64,000 bases of DNA from Cladorrhinum sp. PSN259 (lineage: Eukaryota; Ascomycota; Sordariomycetes; Sordariales; Podosporaceae), in assembly GCA_033725935.1 (NCBI GenBank), contig MU867067.1:310001-374000 (forward strand), read 5' to 3'. The position numbers and the translations under genes were made by a program. The notes under the pieces were generated by a model. It was not told where the DNA came from. It saw nothing but the letters and a program-made list of their open reading frames with translations, and did not search any database. Every line of letters starts with the position of its first letter. Position 1 is the first letter of the stretch. Below are positions 11,310 through 22,162 of this stretch, one piece after another.

Positions 11310-12269
11310 CTAAATAGGAAACGCCCTAACCTCCTCCAGACTCCAAACCCTCCTCATCTTCTCAGCCCCCAACTCCTCAACCTCCTCATCCAGGTGCCTC
11401 ATCAGAACCTCCCTCCACCCTTCCATCTTGTCCCTCATCACCCCCATCTCAAATTCTATTTCCCCCCTCTTGCACCGCCTAATATACTCTTCAAACCCGT
11501 CCATCCCCCTGTGTATATCCCTGTGCTGCCTCAGCAGCTCATTTTCTTCCTTCCCCTTCTTACTACCTCTTACTCCGCCGGAGGAGGACGAGGAGGACGA
11601 GCGAAACTGAGGCATCTTCCTGGCCAGGATAGGATACAAGTGCGTCTCTTCAATAGAGTGGTGCGCGTCGAGGTAGTGAGTCAGCCTCAGACCCTCGTCT
11701 AGAAACTGTTTGAGCGACATGTTGGCTGGTCTTTTCCCATTCAGGCAAGCCTGGTACAGTGTTTGATGGATCGAGCGGAAGTGGCTGTGGAAGTACTCCA
11801 TTTGGTCTGATAGGCGGTTGTAGATGCGGAATTCTTCGGGGGTCAGTGGTGGCAGTTGTTGTTCTTGTTCAGACTCTACTACTACTGTGTCCGGGGCCGG
11901 GGCCGAGGCCGGGGCCGGGACTTCAATGGTTGCTGCGGTGGGGCCCGAGGAAGGAGGTGTTGTTATTGTAGAGTCTTCATTTCCCGAAGCGGAAGCGGAA
12001 GCGGAATCCGGAGTCGGAACCGCATCCGTATCGGATGATGATGATGAGAATGGTTGCTGCTGTGGGACGTCAAGTGCTGTCGTCCCACATGAAATCCGGC
12101 TTTTGAATGTACCACCAGACATTTTGTTGTGCTTGGTATGCTGTAGGGAAAGAGCACGAGTATCCGTACAACAAGATGAAAAAGGCAAGACGGACTGAGG
12201 TCGTCGTCGGTGGGCACTAACTGCAAATCTTGAAACGGAAAGTTGAGTTTGAAAGGCAGATCGCATCAT
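11310..12269 (-). CDS. Hemerythrin-like (HHE cation-binding) domain protein
   Basis: This 319-residue protein has a C-terminal four-helix HHE domain, a fold that binds a non-haem di-iron centre. Candidate metal ligands are His161, His163 and His168 in helix 1, His198, His203, His204, Glu207 and His210 around HYLDAHHSIEETHLYP, His249 and His253 in LLRQHRDIHRGM, and His292 with nearby acidic residues in MRHLDEEVEELG. A Ser/Pro/Ala-rich low-complexity linker covers about residues 70-140. A Ser run near 224-230 splits the domain loop. The first ATG pair at 12269 gives an Arg/Ser/Ala-rich N-terminus without acidic residues, which resembles a mitochondrial presequence. A later start at Met50 (12122) would remove it. 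Role is unknown: iron or oxygen/NO handling is inferred from the family only. Single exon. Confidence 0.85.
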   Translation of the reverse strand: MMRSAFQTQLSVSRFAVSAHRRRPQSVLPFSSCCTDTRALSLQHTKHNKMSGGTFKSRISCGTTALDVPQQQPFSSSSSDTDAVPTPDSASASASGNEDSTITTPPSSGPTAATIEVPAPASAPAPDTVVVESEQEQQLPPLTPEEFRIYNRLSDQMEYFHSHFRSIHQTLYQACLNGKRPANMSLKQFLDEGLRLTHYLDAHHSIEETHLYPILARKMPQFRSSSSSSSGGVRGSKKGKEENELLRQHRDIHRGMDGFEEYIRRCKRGEIEFEMGVMRDKMEGWREVLMRHLDEEVEELGAEKMRRVWSLEEVRAFPI

Positions 12270-12816
12270 TAAAATGGGAGAGACACTTAGATAAGTATTT
12301 ACTGGTTTCCCCCTCTTTAAATGACTTCAGGTATGTTGCTCCAAGTAGTTTTCAACTACCTGATTTGCTTCTTTACCTTTGTAAGCAATTACCAACACCC
12401 AATTAGCGGCGCCCACTTATTCAAAGAAAATAGCCCCATTCGACTTACACAACGCTTGGCATTTTCCGAGAAGACGGCATGACAACCGCGCGGTATCTCT
12501 TCTGGGAATCCACCCCGGCACGCCCGGGAACTTCCATGTCTCATTATTATTTGCATCTCAATGTTCTTCAAGTCTTTCATTTGTCAATCTCAAAATTCTC
12601 ATAAACTCATTGCATTTTTCGTGCCATCAACCCATCCATCCCTTGATTTCCATCTTACCACCCCTTCCAAGAAACAAAAACGTAGTAGAAGAAAGAAAAG
12701 AAATTGCCTATCACTTCCCATTTATAGAACGGTGCCACCCATCAGTGCTTTCCGCAATTGAACAGCCCGTCCGTCCTAGAGCCCCAAAGTAAAAGAAGAG
12801 TAGAAATAAAAAGAAT
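12270..12816. other. Intergenic, hemerythrin-like gene promoter and RAD26 3' end
   Basis: About 550 bp. It contains the upstream region of the hemerythrin-like gene and the 3' UTR of the RAD26-type gene. Only short open frames are present. Confidence 0.5.
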
Positions 12817-15800
12817 CTACTGAAACTCAGGCTTCAAAATCCAAGTAGCCCGCATGCTCGATCCCCTCTTCTCCATCTTGGCCACCTTACCCAGCGCCAG
12901 CTTGAACTCCTCCGCCTGCCTCGTATTAACGCAATACTGATTAAAGTGATCCACAAGAAGCTTGGACGGCACCGTCCCGTTATGCCGCTTGATAAACGCC
13001 GGAATCATCCTTTCGAAATCCTTCGCCTTGAGGTTTCTATTATTATTGTTATCTGCTCCTCCTCCTCCTGCTGCCTCTTGACGTCCAGCAACAGCAGCAG
13101 AAGGAGGAGGCGTGGTGGCCGCTGCCGCGTAACCTTGCATTCCCCTGATTCCACGTCTGTTGGCAGGCGGCCGACCAGCCTCACCGACCTCTCCGGTCCA
13201 AGTGACTGTCCCGATCGGAACGTGTCTGGCCATCTCTCCTGCACGTCTGAGGGTAGCTGCCGCTTCCCTGGCCACGCTCTCCGCCGTTTGTCGCAGCATT
13301 CTCTGGTCCGCCTTTGGCCCCTTCGTCTTTCCATTCATAATCTCGTCGTGCTCCAAGGCACTGTGCACCCCAGACCTCGCAAAGAGACCTTCCATGATGC
13401 GATCCTCCTCATTTGTCGGCGGTGCGACCTCGCCTTTGTAATCTTCAACGTTGGCAATCCCATCAACCTTGCTCAAGTCCTCCGCATCATCCTCCTCCTC
13501 CTTAGGCTCGGGCTTGACGGTCAACATGCCTGGTAGTTGCCCAGGCCGATACGGCACGGTATCCTGGCCAGGCAGAATAATCTCCTTGGGCACAGCAGGC
13601 TTCTTGCTGCCACCGAAGTTCTTCACCTCACTGCCCTTAAACAACTCGCTCGTCTCCGTCACGCCATCCTCATAGGAATTAAGACTAAAGAGATCATGCA
13701 AGTCGTTGACATTGAACCCCGCCATTTGCTGCTTGGGATCCTTCAGCACCTTGTTAGACAAGAACTGCTTGAAAATCTGCCGATGATAAATCTTCTCCTC
13801 AATTGTACCGGCTGTCATGAGTCGATAGATAGTGACTTCCTTCTTTTGTCCCAATCTCCAAGCGCGCTCTCTCGCTTGAACGTCTGTCGACGGATTCCAA
13901 TCCGGATCAAATATGATTACTCGGTTCGCTCCGGTAAGGTTGACGCCGAGTCCACCAACTTTGGTAGTCAGTAAGAAAACATGAAGATTCGGGTCATTGT
14001 TGAACTGATCCACCAACGTCTGTCGGTGCTTAACTGGAGTCTTGCCGTCCATACGCAAGTAGTTGGTATCCCCCAAGGTCCGTACAAAATGCTCAATGAT
14101 ATCCAGCATCTGCACGCCCTGACAGAACAGCAGCGTCTTGTGTCCCATCCGCTTCCACATGGGGAGGAGGGATTGAACAACGGCCATCTTGCCAGACTTT
14201 TCAACGCTGCCCCAGTCATAACCAGGCTTTGCTCTAAGTTTAGGATCCAGCAGATCCGGATGGTTGCAGGTCTTTCGTAGAATGTCAATGCCATAGAGAG
14301 ACTGCCGAGTCTTGTTAAGAATCGACGCCATTGCATCCGACTTGAGAAACAGCTCGTAAGCATCCCGCTGCGTCTTAGTCAGTTTGCAGAAAAGCACCTG
14401 TTCGCTTTTCTTGGGGAGATCAGCCGCCACGTCAACCTTTAGACGCTGAAGAAGGTACGGCGCAATTGTCTCCTTCAGAGTCTCTGCACATTTCTGTGCT
14501 GTCATGATCTGGAGGTTTGTCGCATTAGCATACCCTCCCAGCCTGATTGGAATCTCAAATTGGTTTCTGAACGCGACCAAAGTGCCCAAACGCATGGGGT
14601 ATATAAAGTCGAAAAGCGACCAAAGCTCAATGAGGTTGTTCTGCATCGGAGTTCCAGACAAAATGATACGGTTGGGCGTCCGAAGCTCCTTGCAGTATAT
14701 CGTAATCGCCGTGTTGGGATTTCGGATCTTGTGACCCTCATCCAGAACTGCGTACCCCCAGTCAACCGGAATCAAGACATCGCCATATGTTTGAAGGCCA
14801 GCATACGTGGTCACTAACACATGACCATGTTTGACAACTCGGTTGACAATTTTAGCCGCTGCACTGTTGGGTTTGCTAGTCTTCTTCTTGTCCCATTTGT
14901 CTTCGTGGTCTTCCAGCTCGTACTCGTCTCTAACGTTGAACATGCCACTACCCGACGAGTGCAAAATCGACACACGAAGTGGGGGCCACCAGCGATGGAA
15001 CTCATTTACCCATTGGCGCAAGACGGTCGCTGGTGCAACAACAATGACAGGCTTGTGTAGCATCTTGCTGTAGTGCAACGCGGCAACGAACGAGATCAGC
15101 TGTACGGTCTTGCCGAGGCCCATTTCGTCGCCGACGATGCCACCAACTTGCTGAGCATAGAGCTCCGCCAGCCACTGAACACCTGTTTTCTGGTAGTCAA
15201 ATAAAGAAGGGAAAATGTCCCCTGGGAGTTTCATTCCATTCTCGAATTGGTGGTCAGGTTGATCGGGAGACGGCTTAAACCACTCCTCTATATTGTCCCG
15301 CTCGCTCTCAACAGGCAAACCTAGTCTTGCTTGATTGTGGCGTCTTGCACGACTTCGTCGCTCAACCCAGTCTTTTAACCGCGCTTGATAGACTGCCTCG
15401 TTGCCGTCGTCGATATTACTAAGATCGATCTTGTCCTCGGTATCCTTGGCAGCAGTAGCAGCTTTGCCCCGTTTCCGCTTTGGAGTCATGTCAGTCATGT
15501 CGTAATCATCATCGGAGACGTACGACTCAGGAGTTGCTGCTTCCGAGGCCGACTCGTCCGGTGCAAAGTCGTCGTCAGAGGCAGCAGCTTGCTGAACCCT
15601 GCGCTTCTTCCGCGGCCGTAACGAGAATTCAGATTCTGCGGCAGTATGGGAGCTAGCTGAGTAGTCACTCTCTTCAGCAAAACCCGGGCGCCTCAAATTT
15701 TGGTGCGACCGAGGGCCATCTGTAGCTTGCTCCTCCAATTCCTCAGCAACGGCCTCATCTTCAGCATCAATGATGGCATTGGCAAGATCACCCTCGATCC

Positions 15801-16380
15801 CCTCAGGTCGAGGACCGCCGAATGTTGCAAATGGGGTGATTTTGCCCGTCCTGATCAGATACTCTCGCTGGGTCTCATTTGGAAGTCTCCCGCCTCCCGA
15901 GGGCGGCAATGCGCTGGCATAGCCCTGCTGATGTCGTTGATCAATGCGGACTTTGAAATCTCCTATATCCTTGTCGCAAATCTCAATCTCGGCTTCGATG
16001 CGTGCAATCTCTTTCTGTATCCGGAGCTTCTCTGAAGGTTTGACCTGTGTTGGATTGAGTTTTTGCTGCTGAGCCTTGAGTTGGGTTTGCAATCGCGACT
16101 TGAGGAGCTCGGCTTTCTCGATTCGCTTCTGGTCTCTCTTGTCCTCGGCTTCAATGAAGGCTTGATTTGCTTGGAGGGTAATGTCGCGCTCGAGGTCATC
16201 TTGATCTCGGACATTTTCGGTCAAGTGCTTGAGTGCGGATGCTTCATCGAGTTCTGCCAAGTCGTGAGCGGGCTCTGCGGTCGAGGAAGGATCATCGGAA
16301 TGTGCGGTATCCATCAAGGGCACCGCTGAATCTGCCGCAGGACTGGCTGGGCTAGCGGTTTTGGCTTCTGGGGCACTCAT
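12817..16380 (-). CDS. RAD26: RAD26/CSB (ERCC6)-type SNF2 DNA-dependent ATPase
   Basis: This 1187-residue single-exon protein is a Swi2/Snf2 ATPase of the Rad26/Cockayne syndrome B group, which acts at stalled RNA polymerase II in transcription-coupled nucleotide excision repair. An N-terminal acidic and coiled-coil region (about 75-165) precedes charged stretches with basic clusters such as RPRKKRR. The helicase core starts near 385 (LFDYQKTGVQWLAEL), with motif I DEMGLGKT at about 417-424, motif II DEGHKIRNP at about 545, motif III LSGTPMQNN, and C-lobe motifs RMDGKTP, TTKVGGLGVNLTGAN and QARERAWRLGQ at about 830-845. The C-terminal tail is Ala/Arg-rich with a conserved-looking final segment. 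Length agrees with the family (yeast about 1085, human about 1490). The start is the first ATG of the frame. The next gene upstream on the same strand is the Mpv17-type gene. Assignment to the CSB branch rests on core similarity and tail layout. Confidence 0.93.
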   Translation of the reverse strand: MSAPEAKTASPASPAADSAVPLMDTAHSDDPSSTAEPAHDLAELDEASALKHLTENVRDQDDLERDITLQANQAFIEAEDKRDQKRIEKAELLKSRLQTQLKAQQQKLNPTQVKPSEKLRIQKEIARIEAEIEICDKDIGDFKVRIDQRHQQGYASALPPSGGGRLPNETQREYLIRTGKITPFATFGGPRPEGIEGDLANAIIDAEDEAVAEELEEQATDGPRSHQNLRRPGFAEESDYSASSHTAAESEFSLRPRKKRRVQQAAASDDDFAPDESASEAATPESYVSDDDYDMTDMTPKRKRGKAATAAKDTEDKIDLSNIDDGNEAVYQARLKDWVERRSRARRHNQARLGLPVESERDNIEEWFKPSPDQPDHQFENGMKLPGDIFPSLFDYQKTGVQWLAELYAQQVGGIVGDEMGLGKTVQLISFVAALHYSKMLHKPVIVVAPATVLRQWVNEFHRWWPPLRVSILHSSGSGMFNVRDEYELEDHEDKWDKKKTSKPNSAAAKIVNRVVKHGHVLVTTYAGLQTYGDVLIPVDWGYAVLDEGHKIRNPNTAITIYCKELRTPNRIILSGTPMQNNLIELWSLFDFIYPMRLGTLVAFRNQFEIPIRLGGYANATNLQIMTAQKCAETLKETIAPYLLQRLKVDVAADLPKKSEQVLFCKLTKTQRDAYELFLKSDAMASILNKTRQSLYGIDILRKTCNHPDLLDPKLRAKPGYDWGSVEKSGKMAVVQSLLPMWKRMGHKTLLFCQGVQMLDIIEHFVRTLGDTNYLRMDGKTPVKHRQTLVDQFNNDPNLHVFLLTTKVGGLGVNLTGANRVIIFDPDWNPSTDVQARERAWRLGQKKEVTIYRLMTAGTIEEKIYHRQIFKQFLSNKVLKDPKQQMAGFNVNDLHDLFSLNSYEDGVTETSELFKGSEVKNFGGSKKPAVPKEIILPGQDTVPYRPGQLPGMLTVKPEPKEEEDDAEDLSKVDGIANVEDYKGEVAPPTNEEDRIMEGLFARSGVHSALEHDEIMNGKTKGPKADQRMLRQTAESVAREAAATLRRAGEMARHVPIGTVTWTGEVGEAGRPPANRRGIRGMQGYAAAATTPPPSAAVAGRQEAAGGGGADNNNNRNLKAKDFERMIPAFIKRHNGTVPSKLLVDHFNQYCVNTRQAEEFKLALGKVAKMEKRGSSMRATWILKPEFQ

Positions 16381-17363
16381 TGTAAAAGAAGCGCTGTCCC
16401 GAAAATCATGAAAGAAAAAGTGACCGATCGGAATGACTGAGTTTAGGGACTTAAAGAGCTATTCAATGAGAAGCTCGAAGAGCGCATTCGAAAACGAGAG
16501 GCTCGGGACTCGAGCAGAAAATGGGGATTAGAAAGGAAGGCAGATAAAATTCCACCAGAAAAACTGTGAGATTGGGTATCAGACGAAAATGAAAGAGAGA
16601 ATGTGTGTGTTGTTGACAAGCTTCGGCCGAAAAACGCCTGAAGCTGCCTATTGTATCAAGGTGTGGTGGTGGGTTCCTGCCTGGAGGAATGACGCATTGA
16701 ACCCACTTTGTCGCGAACGGCAGAGTGGCGTTCTCCGCGCTGTCACGTGACTATAATTGATCTTTTCGTTGGCGGCGCCGCTGGGCAAACTTGTAAATCA
16801 GAGGATACAGGAATACAAGAAATTTGAAACCAAGTAACACTGATCCCGTAAAGCCAATCGCGATCGCCGGACACCTTTCTTTCTCACCCAAACATTGAAA
16901 TAGAGGCTATGGGAAGAGTATCTGAAGGGTACGTTTTCGCAATCTTCATCCTTGATGGACGCTCGGATCCCTCGGTACTTCTCTTTTAAAATCGACCAAC
17001 CCCCAAAAACTACGGCGTCCAACTACTCATTCATCTACCTAAACGGAATCTCGGTAGTCGAAAGCAATATTTGACATCCAATAACGTTAACTTCAGAAAA
17101 TTATACAAAACAGGTATCGAACCACCCTGAAACTCCCGTCCCAAAGGACCTGCATCCTCCAGAACCGCACGCATGTACCTCATAACCATCCGTTGCTTGA
17201 ATCCACCCGACATTAGACATGCCCCCTTTTCGCTCGTATATATTAATGGCCGGGGGATAAACACCTTTGACGACCGAGCAGAAGCTGGGATCATTAAAGA
17301 CTGCTGCTCACCGTCATTCGTCCGGCTCCCCTTTCCCGAGTTGACGACTGCTTGACACTCCGT
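16381..17363. other. Intergenic between RAD26 and the Mpv17-type gene
   Basis: Contains the RAD26 promoter and the 3' UTR of the Mpv17-type gene. The minus-strand frame of the Mpv17 gene stays open for 110 codons past its TAA (to 17034). I treat this as non-coding for lack of any family signature. Confidence 0.5.
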
Positions 17364-18363
17364 TTAGTAGGGAGGGTTGGGGCCGATAGGGGGGTAGTCC
17401 TCCGGGCGAGGGCCACCGCCCGGGGGAGCCCGGCTGTCACCAAAGTGCTTCTTGCGCAAGGCCGCCAAGCGCTTCTTCTTGGTAATCGTGTTGATGTAGG
17501 TACCAATGATGAAGGAAACAACGTTGAAGAAGGGCATCCATGCCTGCTCGGGGAGAAACTTCTGAGCAAAAGCCAAGCAGATTGGCGACGTAATCCAGCT
17601 GATACGCATGACCTTCCAGAAGCCAACCCTGACGGTCGCTCGGACATTGTGGAAGCTCTTGGCGCCGGCAATGATAGCCATAGCGACAAGGTAGACGGCA
17701 TTCTGAATGGGAGCAACCTGGAAAGGAGAGTCAGTATCAAAGAAAAACCCTAGATATAGAAGGGAACATAAACATACAATCAAGTTGCTGACAAGGATCT
17801 GGAGAATCTTGGCGCGCAAGCTAGTGCGACCGCTAAAGGCCTTCTGAAGAAGCCAGATCAAAAAGTGACCCAGCGGAGCGCTGACGAGAGCACCATAGGT
17901 TGCCATCTTGGGGACGCGCGAGGTGAAGTAGTTGCCGTGCTTGTTGCGATCCTTGGCGAGCCATGAGGCAAGAAGCTCCTGGGAACCAGCGAGAGTACCA
18001 GCCGTAAGCATCTTGGTGCGCAGAGGGTTCGCCTCGAGCTGCTTGAGGTAGGCCTGAATGGCAGTTAGTCTTCGCATTACGACACGGCGCATGGCAATTG
18101 AAGCCGAGGAAACAATATCCACGTACCGCCAAATAACCCTTGGTGCCAGCATTCTTCCTGCCGCCGGTGATGGCGGTACCAACGACGGCCGCGATGGGAT
18201 GATCGCCCTTGGTGCCGGGCAGTTTTCCGGAAGCGGCCTCAGCGATAGCAGCGGCCGTGTTGCCGACGAAGCCCATCTCCTTGCCGGTGACATTTCCGGC
18301 GACATTTTCGGCAACAGTCGAGATCGTCTTGGTGACGTCTCGCTCGACCTTAATCGACGCCAT
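17364..18363 (-). CDS. Mpv17/PMP22-family integral membrane protein
   Basis: Three exons (18363-18127, 18053-17778, 17717-17364) give 288 residues. Introns at 18126-18054 (GTACGT, gactaac branch) and 17777-17718 (GTATGT, tactgac branch) are both phase 0. From about residue 80 the protein matches the Mpv17/PMP22 family of mitochondrial and peroxisomal inner-membrane channel-like proteins. It has a leading AYLKQLEANPLRTKMLTAGT, then four hydrophobic segments around APLGHFLIWLLQKAF, ILQILVSNLIVAPIQNAVY, ISWITSPICLAFAQKF and PFFNVVSFIIGTYIN, then a basic tail KKKRLAALRKKHF. The last residues are Gly/Pro-rich. Unusually, exon 1 encodes a 79-residue Gly/Ala-rich hydrophilic extension before the family domain. 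Whether it sits in mitochondria or peroxisomes cannot be decided from sequence. Confidence 0.88.
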
Positions 18364-20049
18364 CGTGGTGGTAGTGGTGTTAGTGGACGGTCAAATCGTC
18401 ATCCAGTTATGTAAGGTGTCCTAGAGCAGGATCGGTATTAGTTGTCTGTATTCTGTAAGGCTCGCTCGTGAGTTTGCGATGCACAATTCGAGTGGTCTGT
18501 CGGGGTTGTGCCGGGTTACCGCTTTGTTTACAGTGGATATGGCGGTGGCGGGTCTCGACGTTTGATGACGGACAGGCGCTGGAGAGCTGAAGCGCGTCGA
18601 CTCGCAAAACCCAATTGGGCTTTCAATGATAAAACGGGCGGTCTGGAGAAAGATGGGTATTCAACTCACCGTTTGATCAATTCGATGCAAAAGCGCTGAA
18701 GAAGTCGCGAGATGCGGGTCGTTTGGGAAATCCGCTGTCGTCGTGAAATCTCGGCCGCTTGCACACACACAGAGCTTGGAAACGGGGAGGCTGGTTTTTG
18801 GGGGATGGGGGTGAGATGGACGAGCTTTCCCCCAAGCATCCTTCTGGGCGTCGCGACCAGGGGCGCTGCCGAGCTCCAAGGAGGGATGCGTGTGGAGACC
18901 TGAACGCAGGGCCATGGCGGGAGGATGGTGATTGGTCGCATCTCCTGGCGGCCGAGGCTTTTGTTTTCCCTTGCCGGGGGCTGGCGTCTCACAGCTGCTG
19001 AGCGACGACGACAGAGGAGAAGCGCAGCTTGCACGGTAACAAGGCAGCCACTTCTCATGTCCTCCCCTGAGCCATCCCTGTCGCCTCTACCCGTGCGAGC
19101 TGCAGGTCTCGCGGCTTCATCTCATCCACTCATCCATCCCACCACCTCGAATGCTTCTTTGAATCCTCGCACAAGGAAATCTCGTCTCAGAAATCTCCTG
19201 ATTGGCTGTCTCCGGGCCGTGGTTCAAGATTGAGGGAGCTTAGATGCTTGGTGTTGCTCCACCGATCCACGATTGCGACACAATCCCCAGTTTTAAGCCG
19301 CATGCGAGCAATCAATCCATGTCTGGCATTTTTCTTCTTCGGCAGGGATTCTAATAAGTATCCACGGTGAACTTCTTGATGATGATGATGATGATGTCGT
19401 CGTATCGTGATGCTTCCAAACCGATCGAGGGCTGTTGTTTGTTATTGTTTTGGATGACGACCCGATACATCAAAGATGACGCGCATTGTAACGAAGAAGT
19501 ATGTCGAAGCTCCGGGCGTTTGTTCCGTTTGTCTTTTCTGTCTGGTCGAAAGCTCGAGTTGAATTTCCGACGGAGTATGGAAGTTTTATGTTTGGGAAAA
19601 CGATAGTTATGATTTGGAAGGTGCCAGTGCGCCCACGTTTGCTCTCATTCAATGAGGAAGGCATGATGGGAAAAGACGTTTGGTCAAACCTGGGCGTCAC
19701 CCTCATTAAGCTTTTCTGGCTTGCGTTCGACCGACAGTTGCGTGCATCTTTTTCTTGGCCACCCAACTTGAAAAGATCAGATTGTTCTTTCCTGCCTGCA
19801 CCTTCCAACGCGATAATCGAGCGCTTCCAGGTTCTGATCCTGCAGCAACCGCAGCTACTTCCGGAGTTTGGCAATATATCGGGTCGCGATTTGACTTCAA
19901 GTACTATTATATGATCAGTACAGATCGACTCATCTCGAGGTATTATTGCTCACGGTAATCCAAGAAGCTCGTGCCAACTGCCTTGATCTGGGGCGTTCAA
20001 CAGAAAATCAACCGAGAAGGTCACTTGGGTCAGCAAGTTGGACGACATC
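18364..20049. other. Intergenic, divergent promoter region
   Basis: About 1.7 kb between the divergent Mpv17-type (-) and Cys-containing unknown (+) genes. It contains a short (GAT)n run near 19377-19395 and several open frames of up to about 137 codons without recognisable content. I take it as promoter and leader sequence. Confidence 0.5.
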
Positions 20050-21377
20050 ATGGACACGACGGCAGCTTCTGAGCCTGCCAGAAATGGCCTCAAGCCACCC
20101 CCAGGTCTCTCAGGATCTTCCGAGGCTTCTAATTGCGAACAAGTACCGCCTCCCGATTTTCATATACCCGTCCGATTGTCCCCCTTTCCTCCCCACCGTG
20201 TCTGGGGTCCAAGATGCAGCCACTCATCCATGACAACTTTCTACCAAGAGACATTTCACTGCGAGGTTTGCAAGAAATGGAACTCTTTTGGGTGGCTTTA
20301 CCGTTGTGTTGTGGACAGAGATCCGCTCATTATGGATGGGATGAATCGGGGAGTTCAGGTATGTTGAGTACGATATGTGTAGTATTTACCGAACCGTTCT
20401 GACCTTGCCAGCAGGTTGCATATGATCCGTTAGGACAGCATTTCTCCAAGGAAATGACCCTTGGTAAATTTGGACCCGACTCGAGACTGAAGAAGAACAA
20501 CTTCCTCAATGAGATCTCTACGGAGCAGATGTGGTCCTACACACCGCAGCAACTAGCAAAGATACTCTCGCAGCGAGATCAAGTTGTGGAAAAGATTGCC
20601 GAAGAGCGCAGCTCTGTGCCTTCAAACATCAATCAAGCAAAGACCAAGTATCCCGATGACGAGAAGCCATGGGTGCCAAATCATCTTCAAGAATGTCAGT
20701 ACAAGGCCTGTCATCGCTGCCACGCTGTGGGCAGAGACAAATCTGTGGTCGGTCTGAATAGTGTTCTGAACGGGGATGTGCTTCCTACTCTTGCAACGGG
20801 ATTCTCCTTCAGCTTTATCGGGACCAGACCATGTGCGGATGCTGAAATCGTCAAGAATCTTGGCTGTCGCCCAGTTCCGTTGGTAAGATTCATGAGAGAT
20901 TGCGTGGCGTGACTGTTAGCTGACCTCTTCTAGCCTCGAAATCATCCAGCACGAAAAATTCGACCACCTCCAGGGTTCGAGCCGCAGACATATGCAGCAG
21001 CAGATGTTATTGATGAGCATCTCAACATGAGAGACTATGCAAGCTCAACCGACGGATCTAATACGATAAGTGGACTGAGTGCGTACACTATGGCTCATGA
21101 ACCATCTTTTGCCTCGTGTGCTTCTCGCGGTCCGGAGTATGTCACGGCCTGCTACACCCCGCTTCCAGAACCCGACACCGACGAGGTGGCCTTCCTTGCC
21201 GAGTTTAGGACTACCATGGAAGAAAACGAGCAGGAAGAGGGTATCTTTGGGTCCGAGCCCCTTGAAGTCATTGAAGGAGTTGCTCTAACCGAGGAGGGCG
21301 TTGAGTCCGGTACTGCCGACATCATGGCTCAACCGGTGCCCGACCCGCCGCTGTTTGCTCTTCTTGCCTCTCTATAA
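20050..21377 (+). CDS. Unknown fungal protein with Cys-pair motifs
   Basis: Three exons (20050-20358, 20415-20882, 20934-21377) give 406 residues. Introns at 20359-20414 (GTATGT) and 20883-20933 (GTAAGA) are phase 0 and join continuous coding sequence. I do not recognise a named family. A Cys-containing segment, FHCEVCKKWNSFGWLYRC, at about residues 70-90 and a second group around CQYKACHRCH could bind zinc. The middle is rich in charged residues and the C-terminal third is acidic (many Asp/Glu). There is no signal peptide or membrane segment, so a cytosolic or nuclear protein is likely. The first intron ends in a CAGCAG tandem acceptor. ATG at 20050 is the first in frame. Convergent with SNF8. 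Confidence 0.8.
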
Positions 21378-22162
21378 GGAGAGGACTTACTTTTCATTGT
21401 GACAGCAACACTTTTTTCTTAGAAGCGTCAAATTTGTGCTTTCAGAGGCTTGGCTTATTGTGTATAAAGATACCCTCAGCGTACCACTTTTCTTTGCCAT
21501 CATTGGTCTGCTTGGAGTTGACCCGGGCTTGCATTTTACATAGCATTTCCTGGTTGAACGGGCGGCAGCCATAAGGGACCTGGTTTTAGGCCTGTGGAAG
21601 GGGATATGTAGAATTTTGTACTGATAGTGTGGTGGACAGAAGGGTCAAGGCCGAATTAAGGCCCAGTGACTTTATAGCCAATCTGATTACGGAAATAAAA
21701 CTATAACAACTATCAGGGTATCTAGCTTGCTTTCTCATCTAACCGTGCCCAATATGTGGCCTTTATTTCTAAATCTGTTGCCTAGCCACAATCCTTATCT
21801 CTCGCTTTCGACATAGATCGAAGCTCTCGTTCCAGTCGTAATGTTGCCATATCCCAAGACGGCCACACCCGGGACAAACCACTGCCTTATCCAGCATTTG
21901 CAATTTCAGGCGGCACTGCAGTGGCAGCCCGACAAACCTGCTCGGGGTGGGTGTTTGGTCCTAACAATTCGGAGTGGGCGGAGGCGGCGCTTCATATCCA
22001 GGTCGTACGTAGACTCTGTCGTTCCCATGCAAGTGCTGCCAGGGGGTTTTATCGCTCCGCTGTCTTGCAAATGCTGGGGTATCAATATCTATTTGTTATA
22101 CCAGGCAGAATATTCCCCGCTTGAACTTCACAAGACTGGTTGCTTGTTTATGTTCTTCACTT
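21378..22162. other. Convergent intergenic region
   Basis: About 785 bp between the 3' ends of the Cys-containing unknown gene (+) and SNF8 (-). It likely holds both 3' UTRs. No other feature is seen. Confidence 0.5.

Noticed and set aside
12946..16329. Many open frames on the plus strand and in other frames across RAD26
   Set aside because: They are antisense or frame-shifted shadows of the RAD26 coding sequence, which has complete SNF2 motifs.
17100..17130. GGTTCGATACC-like sequence on the minus strand, considered as a tRNA B box
   Set aside because: The flanking T-arm does not pair and no matching A box or cloverleaf could be drawn.
19501..19914. 137-codon plus-strand frame with a proper ATG upstream of the Cys-containing unknown gene
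   Set aside because: A comparable frame lies antisense, no domain is visible, and the position fits a promoter or leader region.
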